A DNA stretch of 64,000 nucleotides from Clavelina lepadiformis (Eukaryota > Chordata > Ascidiacea > Aplousobranchia > Clavelinidae), in NCBI RefSeq assembly GCF_947623445.1, contig NC_135244.1, positions 22,878,860 through 22,942,859 of the forward strand, in the 5' to 3' direction. Position numbers and translations under genes: made by a program. How positions within the stretch are numbered: the stretch's first letter is position 1; each line of letters starts with the position of its first letter. Below the pieces are notes generated by a model. The model was given only the letters and a program-made list of their open reading frames with translations. It was not told the origin of the DNA and made no database searches. Below, piece after piece: positions 1 through 12,700 of this stretch.

Positions 1-28
1 GTTTTTCTATAAAACTTAAACTGACATG

Positions 29-1306
29 CAAAAAACAGATAATTGAATTCGTGTATTTAAGAGATACATAAGGTACAATAACATTAATGAGAACATGCTA
101 TATCCGGTATATAGCATAGAGTATATCAGACACACAGTTTAAATATAGCTGGAGGAGGCTTAGCATTTCATTTATTTATTGCATATTTAGCTCATAAAGC
201 TGGTTCAAAAGGTGACTGAATAGTCCAATGCTGGTTAAGCGAGGTACGGATAATCAAGGATCTACTGTAGTATTACTCATACAGTGCATGCATGCTGTAA
301 CTTGTAGTATACAGTGTTTGGCAACACTAGTAAAACTACAAGAAGATTACGAGAATATTTGTAGTATTTTGATGTAGCAAAAGGAATAAACTGAGCACAG
401 CATCAAGAATAGCTTCGAAATAAATGAATAAAGTTTTCAATTGTTTTTCAATGCTTGGAGCATTTTTTGTTGGTAATATTTTTGTACAGTGCTTCCCAGG
501 TATTTTTTAAGAAATTATTGTACTTTTTAGCAACAAAATTGGAAAACCTTAATTTGTAAGTTAGAATAAAAGTTTTAAAATAATAAGTTTAAGTGTATTT
601 TTATGCAGATTGTAAAAATGTTCTAATAGCAAGTGATCGATGCAAAACAAACTATTTCCAAAGTACAGTCTGGTTAAGCTTAAACAGTGTTCTAGCACGC
701 ATGTAGAAACCAAATTTATCTGAAATGTGTAAACATAGGCATAGGTGGAATTATAATGTATTCTACCTTGAGCTTTGCACAAAAATATTATTTAATCCTA
801 TTGTTAAAAATACATCTACCACGAACCAGGCAGGTAACATTACTTACTGCAAGCTAATGTTTTACCTTGATATAATGTTTGCTGAGCTTGTTATGAATGC
901 TAACTTTCCATTGTTGAAGCACCACTATAATTTTCGTTTTAAGTCCCAGGATTTAGCCGCTTTTTCCCATTCATTGATTGTTTGTGAGCATATTCTTGTT
1001 TGACCAGTCTACAACGAGGTTAGCAATATACATTTCGCTTCCCACATTCGATGGCAAAACATGAACGATCTTATGTGATTCTTTTACTTTGTTACCACTT
1101 TACTGTTACTTGTACTTGATGATAATTGCTAGATAGTGTGGTAGATAATGGCTGAGTTTTAAACTAAAACTATGTTTTAAACGGTTGCAGAATTTTAAAC
1201 ACAAAGTTTTGGGCTCATGTAAATTTTTGTTTGTTTCTTAAATTGAACTAGAAAAGATGGAATTCAGCAACAATCATGCCACTGAAATACTCAGCTATTT
1301 GAATGA
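29..1306. repeat. Upstream copy of duplicated Kelch-like 5' region
   Basis: This stretch closely resembles positions 2563-3848. Both copies carry the sequence around the motif ATCCGGTATATAGCATA, the same run of motifs through the middle, and both end in the same small coding exon with its splice donor. The spacing between copies is about 2.5 kb. The copies differ by many substitutions and small indels, so the duplication is not recent. The copy nearer the gene (2563-3848) leads directly into the Kelch-like gene. Everything here before the exon looks non-coding; short open frames inside it are stop-bounded noise and are not conserved as frames between the copies. Confidence 0.85.
1257..1306 (+). 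CDS. Duplicate first coding exon of the Kelch-like gene
   Basis: The exon starts ATGGAATTCAGC and encodes 16 full codons (MEFSNNHATEILSYLN) plus two bases, followed by a GTAAGC donor. It is nearly identical to the exon at 3799-3848 (MEFNNNHATEILSNLN) and has the same phase 2 end, so it could be spliced to exon 2 at 5018 as an alternative first exon. The frame and donor have survived with mainly conservative changes, which suggests it may still be used. Alternatively it is a fading relic of the tandem duplication. Transcription is not shown by the sequence. Confidence 0.6.
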
Positions 1307-1436
1307 GTAAGCGTAAGTAGTTAATTTTAAGAAATACTCATCTGTACAAGTATATTTGATACTTTCCTCATAAAAATGTCATTTTTAAACATCATAATTA
1401 TGACTGATATGATACTCGATCTCTGTGCATATTTTC

Positions 1437-1557
1437 AGACATCTGCTTTAAAAAACATGACGTCAATGATAGATAATATTGCGTACCGATAACTTTCTGT
1501 TTTCCGTTTTAAGTCGTGACATAAATATGGCGCGTGCCTATCTTGCGTAAGATGCAC
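1437..1557. repeat. Local 120-bp direct repeat, copy 1 (copy 2 at 1921-2035)
   Basis: About 115-120 bases starting CAGACATCTGCTTTA recur at 1921-2035, separated by roughly 370 bases. The shared block includes CGATAACTTTCTGTTTTCCG and the run ATATGGCGCGTGCCTATCTT. It lies between the two copies of the Kelch-like 5' region. No coding content is evident. The rest of 1310-2560 contains nothing I can recognise. Confidence 0.8.
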
Positions 1558-2562
1558 AGCTAAACAGCATAACAGCACAACATCTAAACCCTGAGCTTTC
1601 ATAAATGTTATCATTTTACTGCTTTGTAACCTAATTTGCTTCATAACTCTAAGAATACATGTTAACACATTATTGCGAATGTATTGCCAGTATTATACTA
1701 CATTTTAACATTTGTTGTTATTTGACTTGTAAAAACCGTATTATATCGATTAATGTTATCACTACCTTTGTGTCAATTATTCCATATAGCGAATATCTTT
1801 TTATGTTGATCATAAAATTGCTTTCTTTACATTTAAGCAATTTTCTTGTGGGGAGGTTATGTAATAATAAAAAGGATATTATAATACACAAATTGAATAG
1901 AATATAAAATTCGTATTTTCAGACGTCTGCTTTACGAAATATGACTTCAATGTTAGATAATATTGTGTACCGATAACTTTCTGTTTTCCGTTTTAAGTCG
2001 TGACATAAATATGGCGCGTGCCTATCTTGCGTGAGTGATGCAAAGTTGTTCAATGCATTCATTCTACTTAGATTTACCGTATAACATGGATGTCTTTATG
2101 CTGTTGCGGTGGCAATGTTTTGTCTAAATGTAATTGTTCAAAATAACTTCAATATAATTAGTATACAGTTGTCATTTCTATGTAACCATTGTTGAATTCT
2201 GATTGAATAAGTTCAGTGTTATGATAGACAACTCTATTGTCATCTTCACAAGGTGACAAGCACTTTGGTCCTATAATATAGCAGTGGAAAACAAGACATT
2301 ATAATATTGATTACTGTTAATTGAAGCTAGTCAACAGACAATAAGCCGTCAAGGTGAACAATTAAATTTGTGAGTGAGAAAAGTAGACAACCACCTTATG
2401 AATTTCATATTTTACCTTCCGCAATAGACATTTCAACAAGTACTTATTGTAGTGAAGTGAGTCAACTTCTCAAGTTCAGGTGCCATATACCCACTTTCCG
2501 TTACACTTGATTATGCGGGGTAGTTGGGAAAAGGTTTTTGTATTAAAATTCAACGTGAATGC

Positions 2563-3798
2563 AAAAACAGATAATGGAATTCTTATATTTAAAAGATAAA
2601 TAAGCTACAATAACATTAATGAGAACAGGCTACATCCGGTATATAGCATATAGTATATTAGACACACAGTTTTAGTATAGCTGGAAAAGGCTTCGCATTT
2701 CATTTCCTTTATTGCATTTTTACGTTATAAAGCCGCTGCAAAAGGTGGCTGAATAGTCGATTACTGGTTAAACGAGGTACCGATAATTATCAAGGAGCTA
2801 CTGTAGTAATACTAATACAGTGTATGTATGATGTAACTTGCAGTATATGACAACACTAGTAAAACTAAAAGAGGATTACGAGATTACTTATAGTTATTTG
2901 CATGTAGCAAAAGGATTAAACTGGGCACAGCATGAACAATAGCTTCAAAACAAATGATTCAAGTTTTCAATTGTTTTTCCATGTTTCGAGCATTTTTGTT
3001 TGTTAATAATATTTTTGTGCAGTGCTTTCCAGGTCATTGTTTAAAAAATCATTGAACTTTTTAGCAATAGAATTGGGAAATCTTAACTTGTAAGTTAGGA
3101 AGAAAGTTTCAAAATAAGAAGCTGAAGTGTATTTTGACGCAGATTGTAAAAATGTTCTAATAGCAGGTGATCGATGCAAAACAAACTATTTCCAAAGTAC
3201 AGTTTTAGCAATGTTCTAGCACGCATGTAGAAACAAATTTTTTTCGAAATGAGTAAACGTAAGCACAGGTGGGCACATTTTACGTAGGCACATTTTACGT
3301 TGAGCACAAAAATTTTATTTAATCCTATTATTAAAAATACATTTACCACGAACCAGGCAGGTAGCATTACTTACTCCCACTTAATGATTTACCTTGAGAT
3401 AATGTTTGCTGAGCTTGTTATAAATGCTAACTTTACATTTCTCCAGCACCACTGTAATTTGCGATTTAAGCCCCATGGTTTAGCCGCTTTTTCCCATTCC
3501 ATGATTGTTTGCGAGCATATTCTTTTTTGACCACATTACAATTAGGTTAGCAATTTCGCTTCGCAAGTTTCGCTTCTCACAGTCGATGACAAAATAAAAA
3601 AAACGATATGATGTGATCCTTTAGTTTTGTTACCACTTTATTGTTACTTGTACTTGATGATAATTGCAGGATAGTGTGGTAGATAATGGCTGAGTTTTGT
3701 GACTAAGATTTGTTTTAAAGTGTTGCATGATTTTGCTTTAAACACATAGTTTTGTGTTCAGTTGAATTATTGTTTATTTTTGCATTAAACTATAAAAG
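2563..3798. repeat. Gene-proximal copy of the duplicated 5' region
   Basis: This is the second copy of the block at 29-1256 and lies immediately before the first coding exon of the Kelch-like gene. By position it should contain the promoter and any 5' untranslated exon. The string TATAAAAG falls at 3791-3798, directly against the ATG, so it is too close to act as a TATA box for this start codon. No other regulatory motif stands out. Confidence 0.75.
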
Positions 3799-6700
3799 AT
3801 GGAATTCAACAACAACCACGCCACTGAAATACTCAGCAACTTGAACGAGTAAGTTGTTAATTTCAAGCATTGCTAATTTGTTGCTAGTTTCGTGTAAATT
3901 ATTCAACTTGCTCAATTGTTAATTTTAAGAAGTGCTCATCTGTACAAGTCTTGTGTAAAAAATATAACTTAAGAAAATGCTGTTTCATATCTTTTCATAC
4001 TTTTCTCATAAAAATGTCATTTTTAAACACCATAATTATGGCTGATATGATAAGTAAGTAAAAATATGTAAATCAGTATGATAATAAATAAAAAAAAATA
4101 ATATTATGTACATTTTAACAGTAACGTTAGTAGTACATTGTTGTGTGTGCATTGTTTGTTACCTTTACCATCGGTTACCGTCTGCGAAGCAAATTTTGAT
4201 GCTTAAGAAACTGCGTCCTACCACAAGGATCGATCCTGGCATTCCTCCGTTTAACTTCCTTTAGTATGTGCATAAACAAACCCAGTTATGTGCATTTCTT
4301 GACCACCCCATGCCTGTGCATCCGAAACCAAATGCCTGCACATTTCGTTTTACACAAATGTGCTGCTGACAAATAACATCAACAGCACGCTCGTGTCCTT
4401 CTGTCATGCTTCCAACTACCTTGGAGTAACCTTGGACGGAGTGCTCACGTATCGTCGACACTCGTTACACAAAAAACTTACATCCAATGCTGCCTTTGAT
4501 AGAACAACTGGTGATCTCTGGCCTGGCTACTACGATCTGTACATCAGCTCGTTTTCTATTTTACTTCACTGCTGAGGACTGCGAACCTGTCTGGTGTGGC
4601 AGTACACACACTCACCAAATCGACAATCGTCATAACCAGCGCCTTGCTTACTGTGACTGGATGTCTTTGTCCCCTCATCAGTCCCTGTGGAATACATTGG
4701 CCTGCAAGTTTCGAATGAAAGCACGACCAAGTGGTTGCTTGACTATGGTTCGGGTAGCTAGCTCATACGAATCCCACATTTAGGAATTTTTCAGCTTGCT
4801 ACTCATAGACTTAAGCAGATCCAGGATTTTAAATCTTATGCCTATGATCACTATACACTGCCTACCATAACAAAATCTCTACTCTAATGTAATGTGATGA
4901 CGTGCTAATATGTCATTAATTGTGATTACTGTAATGGTTGGTATCTGTCACAATTTTTCTACTTTATTTGTGAAAATTAAAAATTGTTTTGTGTTTCATG
5001 AACTATATGTCACAAAGGGAAAGAACAACAACAAAGGACTTCTGTGATTTCACAATAAAAGCTGGAGGAAAACTATTCCTTGTTCACAAATGTGTGGTTG
5101 GTTCATTCTCGGAATATTTCAAGAAAATGTTCACTACAAAGGTGAACTGGGTTAAATTCTTACTAATTTACTATTTTACAAAAATTTTTTGGTATTTACT
5201 TTTTATTCTTTATAGATGAGTGAAAGTAATTGCAATGAAGGAAGTGTTAAAGAAATCAGTGGTCCAACAATGGCATCGATTATAAACTTCATATACACTT
5301 CACGCATAATCCTCACTAATGACAATGTATATGATGTACTGGAAGCAGCAGAATATCTATGGACTATAAGTAATTATTATATTATTGTAGCTGATTCTGT
5401 GATACTTGTTGTATTTATTGATATATTGCTGTGCATAAAGGTTGCTGGTTTTTTAGTATCATGTAAAAGTAACTTAAACTGTAGACTCTTTTGTGCAACT
5501 GTGCAAAGTTTGGATTTTTATCATCTTAAAAAGTATTTTTAAGTAGAATTTGGTTAATGCAATCAGAATCTCCAACATTTATTACTCACAACCAATAGGA
5601 TGTAATAAGGCAATAAGCAGTGGTTGTAATAACTTTTTTTCCTAAAACTGCAAATCAACGATTCTTTATGGCATCAAAATGCAATCAATGTGTTGTACAG
5701 CAATCACTCAAATTGTAGGTAGAAACAGTCTGTTTATGAGTAGATACTCCTGATATTCGGGCGGTTTAGGCTCTGGGCTCACCCATAATGCAATCTGTGT
5801 TCGATACCTAGTGACGCTACCTTTATAATGCTATTTGGCAAGGCATTAAACAATGCTTGCTCTTGTGCAGTGGTCCTGGTGAACAGTTCTGTATTTGGGA
5901 AATGATATATAAAAATCGATGCAAAATAAAATATTCGACATTAAAACCAAGAAAACCAAACCAAAGAATATAGTTTAACAATTGGAACTTGGACAAAGGC
6001 AAGCTTGGTAACTGGAGCACAAGCGATGAGGGCTCATTGCTGGGTTAAAGTTGTGGAAAGATTTTCCTCTCTCCCAGGATAAAGGTTATCATAGCACACC
6101 ATTTGTCCATAATCAGCCATTGTTTCTTCTCAGTAAACAGCTCCATTTACCCACACAGCTTGTTCAACTAAAAATTTGTTTATTACCATAATCATAGGCC
6201 ATTATTTGAACGCAGTAATGAATAACTTCCCTCCATGAGGAATCGAAAGTGTATGTATTAAACGGGGCTTTTATGATGGAGGATGAATACAAAAATTTTG
6301 TTCCCAGCAACTTAGATCTAATAAGCGATTGTTTGTGTTCACTGGATTTAACTGTAAATTTGTGATGTAATACTAGATTGTCTAAATGAGCAATCTATAT
6401 TTTCTAATTTGTATAGAAGTACAATGCAATAGTTCATAAAGATACTTCCTTTCAAAAAAATGTTGAGAAAATTATCAAGTTTATGAATTCATCGAACGTA
6501 CGTAATTCAGGAAGCTTGAATAAACATATGAAATGAGTGGCTGTTAAGAGATTTTGTATCATAAGTAAATGACAGGTTTTATCCATATATGAGTTGGAAG
6601 ATTTTTTAAGGTTTGAAGGAATACTGCAGGAAATTTTTCAAAGCATCTCTCAATGGAGAAAATTGTTTGAAAATTCGATCTTATTCAAACCGATACAACA

Positions 6701-9700
6701 TGGGTGATCTTGTTCAAGCAGCTGAAACTTTCATTACTAAAAATCTCGGATCAGTTTTAAAAAGTGCAGATTTTCTTCAGCTTGGTGTTGATGATGTCAA
6801 GTCTATGCTGAAGTTGGAAAGTGATGAAGTAAACTTAGAATTGGAATGTTTTTGTTTTGCAATGATTTTTATACAGTATCTAAATTAAACATTTTGTTTT
6901 GATAGCTCTTAAATCACTGTGTGAAATGTGGTAATTGCAAGAAGCTAATTGTAATAAGCTAATTGTAATTACCACACTTTCATGTTAGATTGTAACACTG
7001 CGGTATATTAGTTACATTTCGAGAAATTGTGCATTACCCTGTGCTCCACTTATAACTGAAAGTCAAGAGGCAATACTAAAGTTTTTTGTTTTAAGACAAA
7101 GCATATGATGTAGGCTGGCTCATATATACATGAATGGCTTTGAATGTTTGTTGCAAGGTTTTGCAAGACACTTCTTATCTCGAATAAGATTACGCGATTT
7201 AAGTTTTCAAATATTGCTGGCAGTTAATATAATTTCGCTATTAAGTTAAGACAATAAATCAAAGTATTAAATGGCGTTGTTCAAACCAGCTGCAATACTT
7301 TATTCCTTAAACATTTTTTAATCATTCTTAGCTTTAACAAAGATCGTATCAAATATTTCAGATAATATAAAGGTATCTATGATGTCACCTTAGCCTTGAT
7401 TAAATTTCAGGATTCGATTGATGAGGACAAGTACAGTAGTGCAGTCGCTTGGACACTTTTTTATTTCGATGAAAGACAAAAAAACTTCAGTGATTTGTTT
7501 CATCTCATTCAACTGAAAAATTTGTCGAAAGATTTTTTGATAAGAGTTGCTCAAAAGGAGGTAACTTGCATGAAGTTTTGTAGGCATTGCTTATTTCTTT
7601 GCGTCATCATGCATCGCCAAGTTTTGTGTTAACTTTTGAAAGAAATTAAAAATTGTGTGAGGGTTAACATGTAGTACTGCTACTTTATGTTATGAGTCAA
7701 TGTTGAAAAATTTAAGTTTAAAATGTTTTTGTTTGCAAAATGGCGTACGTGGCGACAAAACACATTTTCGTAATATGTAAAGTACTAACATGATTCAATT
7801 TTAATTATTTAGAAACTGGTTTGCAACTCCACGGATTGCATGCAACTTCTTGTGAAATCACTCGTTTCTCGAATATCTGAAGCTGCAGCTTGTAAAGCAA
7901 AACCAGGTGAGAGAGCGGTTAATCACTTAAATTGTTTTGACATGTGTCCATTTTTTGTCAGCGCCTGTCGAATCTTCTCTGTACATGTTGTTTTTGTTAA
8001 AATAAATTTTGCTTGTAACTAACCCTGTATGACGTTTCATGGTTTTCATACTGCATAAAATTATAAGGTTATGATGAAAGCTTTGAAATCAGCTTTATAT
8101 TAATATAAGTTAACTCTTTGCTAATCAGAATTATGGCAATATTGAGTTTTTCAACCAATAATATTTAATATACAGGTACAGCACTACATGGACCAGGATG
8201 GTAACGATTAAGCGACTAGTGGTAGTAGAAACAGCAGCAGTAGATTTAACAACTGAATTTCTGTGTTGTACCAATGCTTGCATCCAAATTCTACAAATCG
8301 AATATATTTTCCAGGTCAGCCTGATGAGATACTTATGATTGGTGGATTGAACTGCCCACAGAGTGTTGTCAAGTTCAACACTAAGACAAACCAATGGAGT
8401 AAAATGCCGGTATGTTTGCTTTCTAAATGAATTTCTTTCAATTAAGAACTCTGATTGTGATGACATAGACATATGCTTGTTGTCGCAGTATTGTGACACT
8501 TGGAAATGATTTGAAAGCATAATTTCTTCCTCTATGTCTGTGTGGTCATGGCCCAGTGTGACCCAAGATAAGATCGTTATGTTTTCTGTCCGTAACAATT
8601 GGCTTGGGCAGTTTTCTCTCATAAGTAAAAATAAAATAACCTTTTATTCAAGAGATGAACAGATCAAATTTGAAATGAAATATTTTTTAATTTGTTGTGG
8701 TTGCAGAGCAAAGTAATCAAAGCAAATAATTAATGCAATTATTAGAACAGTTAAAGCAAAACAAATTTTGCTGCTTCCATGTTGCTGCTTGCACTAAATC
8801 AGTGGTTTCCAATATTTTTATACCACTGACCTGTTTCATGCAAACTATTTATTGCGCGGACCGGCAAAGCTGGTTTAAACATATAACAATGAGACAGGCA
8901 CAAATTTGTTGTTACGCTAACTCAAGTTCATCCTTATACCCTACGTTAGTACACTGGGGTGTAAGAACACCGTTAGTACTTCAGAGTGTTTCAACACCCC
9001 ATCACAAAAATTAGTGTTTTTTACAATAAAATGAACATATTGGTCTCCAACATTTATTTAATGAACAAAGGTACACAGCAAGACACCATGAAAGGTAACT
9101 CAAAGCTGAAAAAGGACAGTTTTTTCTGTCCCTATATCCAAATAATCATTACTCTTATCCAACTTCATTTGATGCAGAATCTTGGCAGGTAACGCAAAGC
9201 ACAAACAACTTGCTGTGGTCACTGCACACGTCTTTGCCACAATTGGTACACACTGTTTTTACTTTACGGTCTCGTGACCTCACACATTGCAAGTTGGTCT
9301 TTTCAACTAATAATTCAATCATTTCAGGAGTGATAAATAGTTCTCAAAAATCAAAAGGCATGCTTGCGACATGCTTTGTATACTCTCTATATTCCTACTG
9401 TACCTATGCATTTTATATCTGAAAAGATAAGAAGAACAAGGCCTAGGACTGTAAAATTTTCAGATTTTTCCCACCTCTAGTATTTACGAAGGTACTGAAA
9501 AGAAGAAGAATGTAAGTGCTGCCAACTCAGAACAGCAAACAAATTTATTACCCTGGGGTGCTGAAACACCCCACTGTACTAACGTAGAAAACATATAAAA
9601 ATGAGACAAGCAAAAATTTGTTGTTACGCAAACTCAAGTCCATCCTTATGCGGTGTTATTTCGAATTTACCTGAAAATTTTCACCTGACGTAACTGTCTA

Positions 9701-12700
9701 CTTTTAACAACTTGCTCCACCTTCATAACAAACACTCGGGTTTTTGTTGAAAAACACACCATTGGAAACCACTAAATGCAATCAGAGAAAGCAAAACTAT
9801 ATCAAGACTGTTGGTCTTGCTGGTCAAACAAAGTTGAAGATCATTGTTTTGTCACATTGTCTATCTAAATGACGTTTGTTGCCCGGCGAGTTGCTCATGC
9901 ACGTTCAAATTTTACCTCTTTAAGCGAGTGTTAACTTAATTTGGATAAAATAGTGTTACCGGCTTTTTCCTATTGCTGGTTCGAAGAGACCTGCAGTTAA
10001 CTATAGGATTGCATTTCAAAAACGATAAAAACTAGGCACCTCTACACAACGGTACCGGTATCGGTAGAATCTCATCATCACTCGTTGTAGCATCAGACAC
10101 GGCGCAGCCAAATCGACGAGCGCTTCAGCCCGGAGGCAGACAAGACTGCGGAATGACAAATGAAGCGTAAAACAATGTAACAATAGAATTGACAGAGAAG
10201 CAACAATACATTGCAATGTTAAAGAATTTTAATTATCGCGAATAACCAGTTCATATGTAAAGCACAGAATTCATTTTGAGTTGGCAAGCTGCTAAGAAGA
10301 GTGAATGTTAAAGTTATGAGCTAACAAACATTCCTTGCGGTCGCGGAATGCCGTGGATTGTTGTTTCTTGATCGAATCGATTGTTGTGAATTGTCGCCTG
10401 CACAAAGTTTATACTTATGTTGTTATGTGCCCAATCCCCTCAACCACATAACTTTATTGACCATGTCCATGGGTCATGATTTATTCATATTGTATTGTTA
10501 CCTGCAGATAGTTTTATGTCTGATACCTAAGTTTGGCCAGGCCGTCTCCATTAATAACACCATGTCCAGTGTTTAGTTGATATTGTTAGTAAATTCACTT
10601 CAGTTGATGTCGAGTTTATACAATGATATTTCATCATACAGGATACAAACACTGCTCGGGGACGTCCATCTGCTGTAAATTACGATCAACACATTTTATT
10701 GATGGGTGGTTGGCCACGGCGTGGTCCTTACTACAACTCTGTTGAAATGTTAGACTTGAATGATGAGAATCCAAAGTGGGATAGCAACTTGCCTTCTATG
10801 GGAGAAAAGCAAGGCGCATTTGCATCAGCTTTACTGGATGGTAAGTTATTATGATGTCATAATAATGTTTTTTAGCTTGCGAATTTCGCTAGCGTTTGGT
10901 ACGTTTCAAAGTTCCAGGTTTTGCTGAAAACTTCGATAGAAATTAGCACGAAAAAGTGGGATTAGTATATTTTTAGGGCTCAAAATTCACTTTTGAGTAT
11001 TTCCAGTATGAGACAGCATAATTTTGCTCTACAAAGAAATTCACCAATTTTTGATACCCATACGTCTCCCCATACCTCTCCTACAGAGGTTATCATTTAA
11101 ACAATTGAAATGCGTGCGATATCTACACTCGGCTCCTGGCCCACATTGTCGTTTTCCGAAACCGGGCAATAGCAGATTGTATTGTGACGTAATACCCATC
11201 TTTTGATAACTATTGTTACGATATAAATTGAGTATGGAAAGTATGGCATTGACACTGCTAAGCTGATGAAATGGTATCACACTGCACAAAGCCCAGGAGA
11301 AATATCGTGTTCTGTAGAAAGCATCATTTATTTCTATTCAGTCCACGTTCAAGTCACAACTCCCAAACTTACATTCAGAAGACATATTGTAAATGCATCA
11401 CCAAGGAAATATAATTTTGTGTCATGACTTTGTAGAAGCAAGAAGTATAGAAAGACATATACTGAGTGTTCAGAACATTTATAGTTTTTAAACAAATGCG
11501 AATAAGAAAGATGATGTCTAGAAAAACACATTTTTATTACGACGACCATCGTTAAGTTTCTTGGTTGTTATATTTTTTAAACGAATTCGAATAATAAAGT
11601 TGATGTCTAGAAAAAACACATTTTAGTTACGACAATTGTCACTAAATTGTTTGGGCAAATATTGCCAAACTTGCGTCCATTCATTCGAAGCACTGTAGTA
11701 TAAAAGAATTTTGCACGATAGAAATAGGTGCGGCGTATAAGGCCATTGCTGCTTTTTGGGCTTGCATAAGTGGGCTTATATATGTGCAGTACTTTTGGGC
11801 TTTTTTAAACAACAAAGTTAACAAATCTGTTGCTGAGGGCTGGATTTTTCGGGACTTAAGATTGTTTTAGTTGAATTAAATTGCATTTTGTTAACATTGT
11901 TGCAACTCACTAGATATGAAACGTTTAGATTCGAAATTCTAGATTTGCTATCTCTATTCTCGAAACCATTAGGATTCTACTTTGACCATTGCTAGTTGGA
12001 AGAATCGATATTTTAGTTATTTAACAATTACTTGAAGTGAGATTTAGGTTTAGATTTCTATGTTATACATTTAAGTTAGATTAGCAGAAAACTTTAAAAA
12101 TAATTTCTAACATACAATTGTTTCCGATGAAACAGTGAAAGCCATTTTAAATTTACAGTACACCCAGCTTTAGTTCTTACCTGTTTATGACATCACAATA
12201 GCAAGGTAGATTTAACTTAAGCGAGGATCCGCCACTGCTCTTGCCCCAGTCACTCGGCTTGTCTTTTTACGTTTTCTGATTGATTTGTTTTCTCCATTTT
12301 AAAATCATATTTGATTTTGCCCAGATTTGGAATTGTTCACCAGGACCACTGAACAGGAGCAAGTTTACTTAAATATCGTGCCCAAGGAGATAACAATGAT
12401 AGGATAGCGCCGTCGAAACAAAAAAAGCACCTCACAATACACTCTGTTTAGATCTCATTATAATCCAATAATTATGATGTCATTGTAGGATATAACAAAA
12501 AGCTTCCTGCATAAATATTCACCTGGTTATGTCTTGTAGGTCTTGTTTATTGTGCTGGTGGTTATAATGGCACTGGTCGTCTATCATCATGTGAAAGTTA
12601 CAATCCTAAAGAGAGGAAATGGTCTTCGATAAGAAACATGAATACAAAGCGAAGTTGGCTTGCATTGGTCAGTGCACGAGGTGAGTTTATTATTTTGATG

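Noticed and set aside
8131..8622. A 163-codon minus-strand open frame overlapping Kelch exon 7
   Set aside because: It is antisense to a convincing exon, has no family resemblance and spans intron sequence shared with a repeat. It is a shadow frame.
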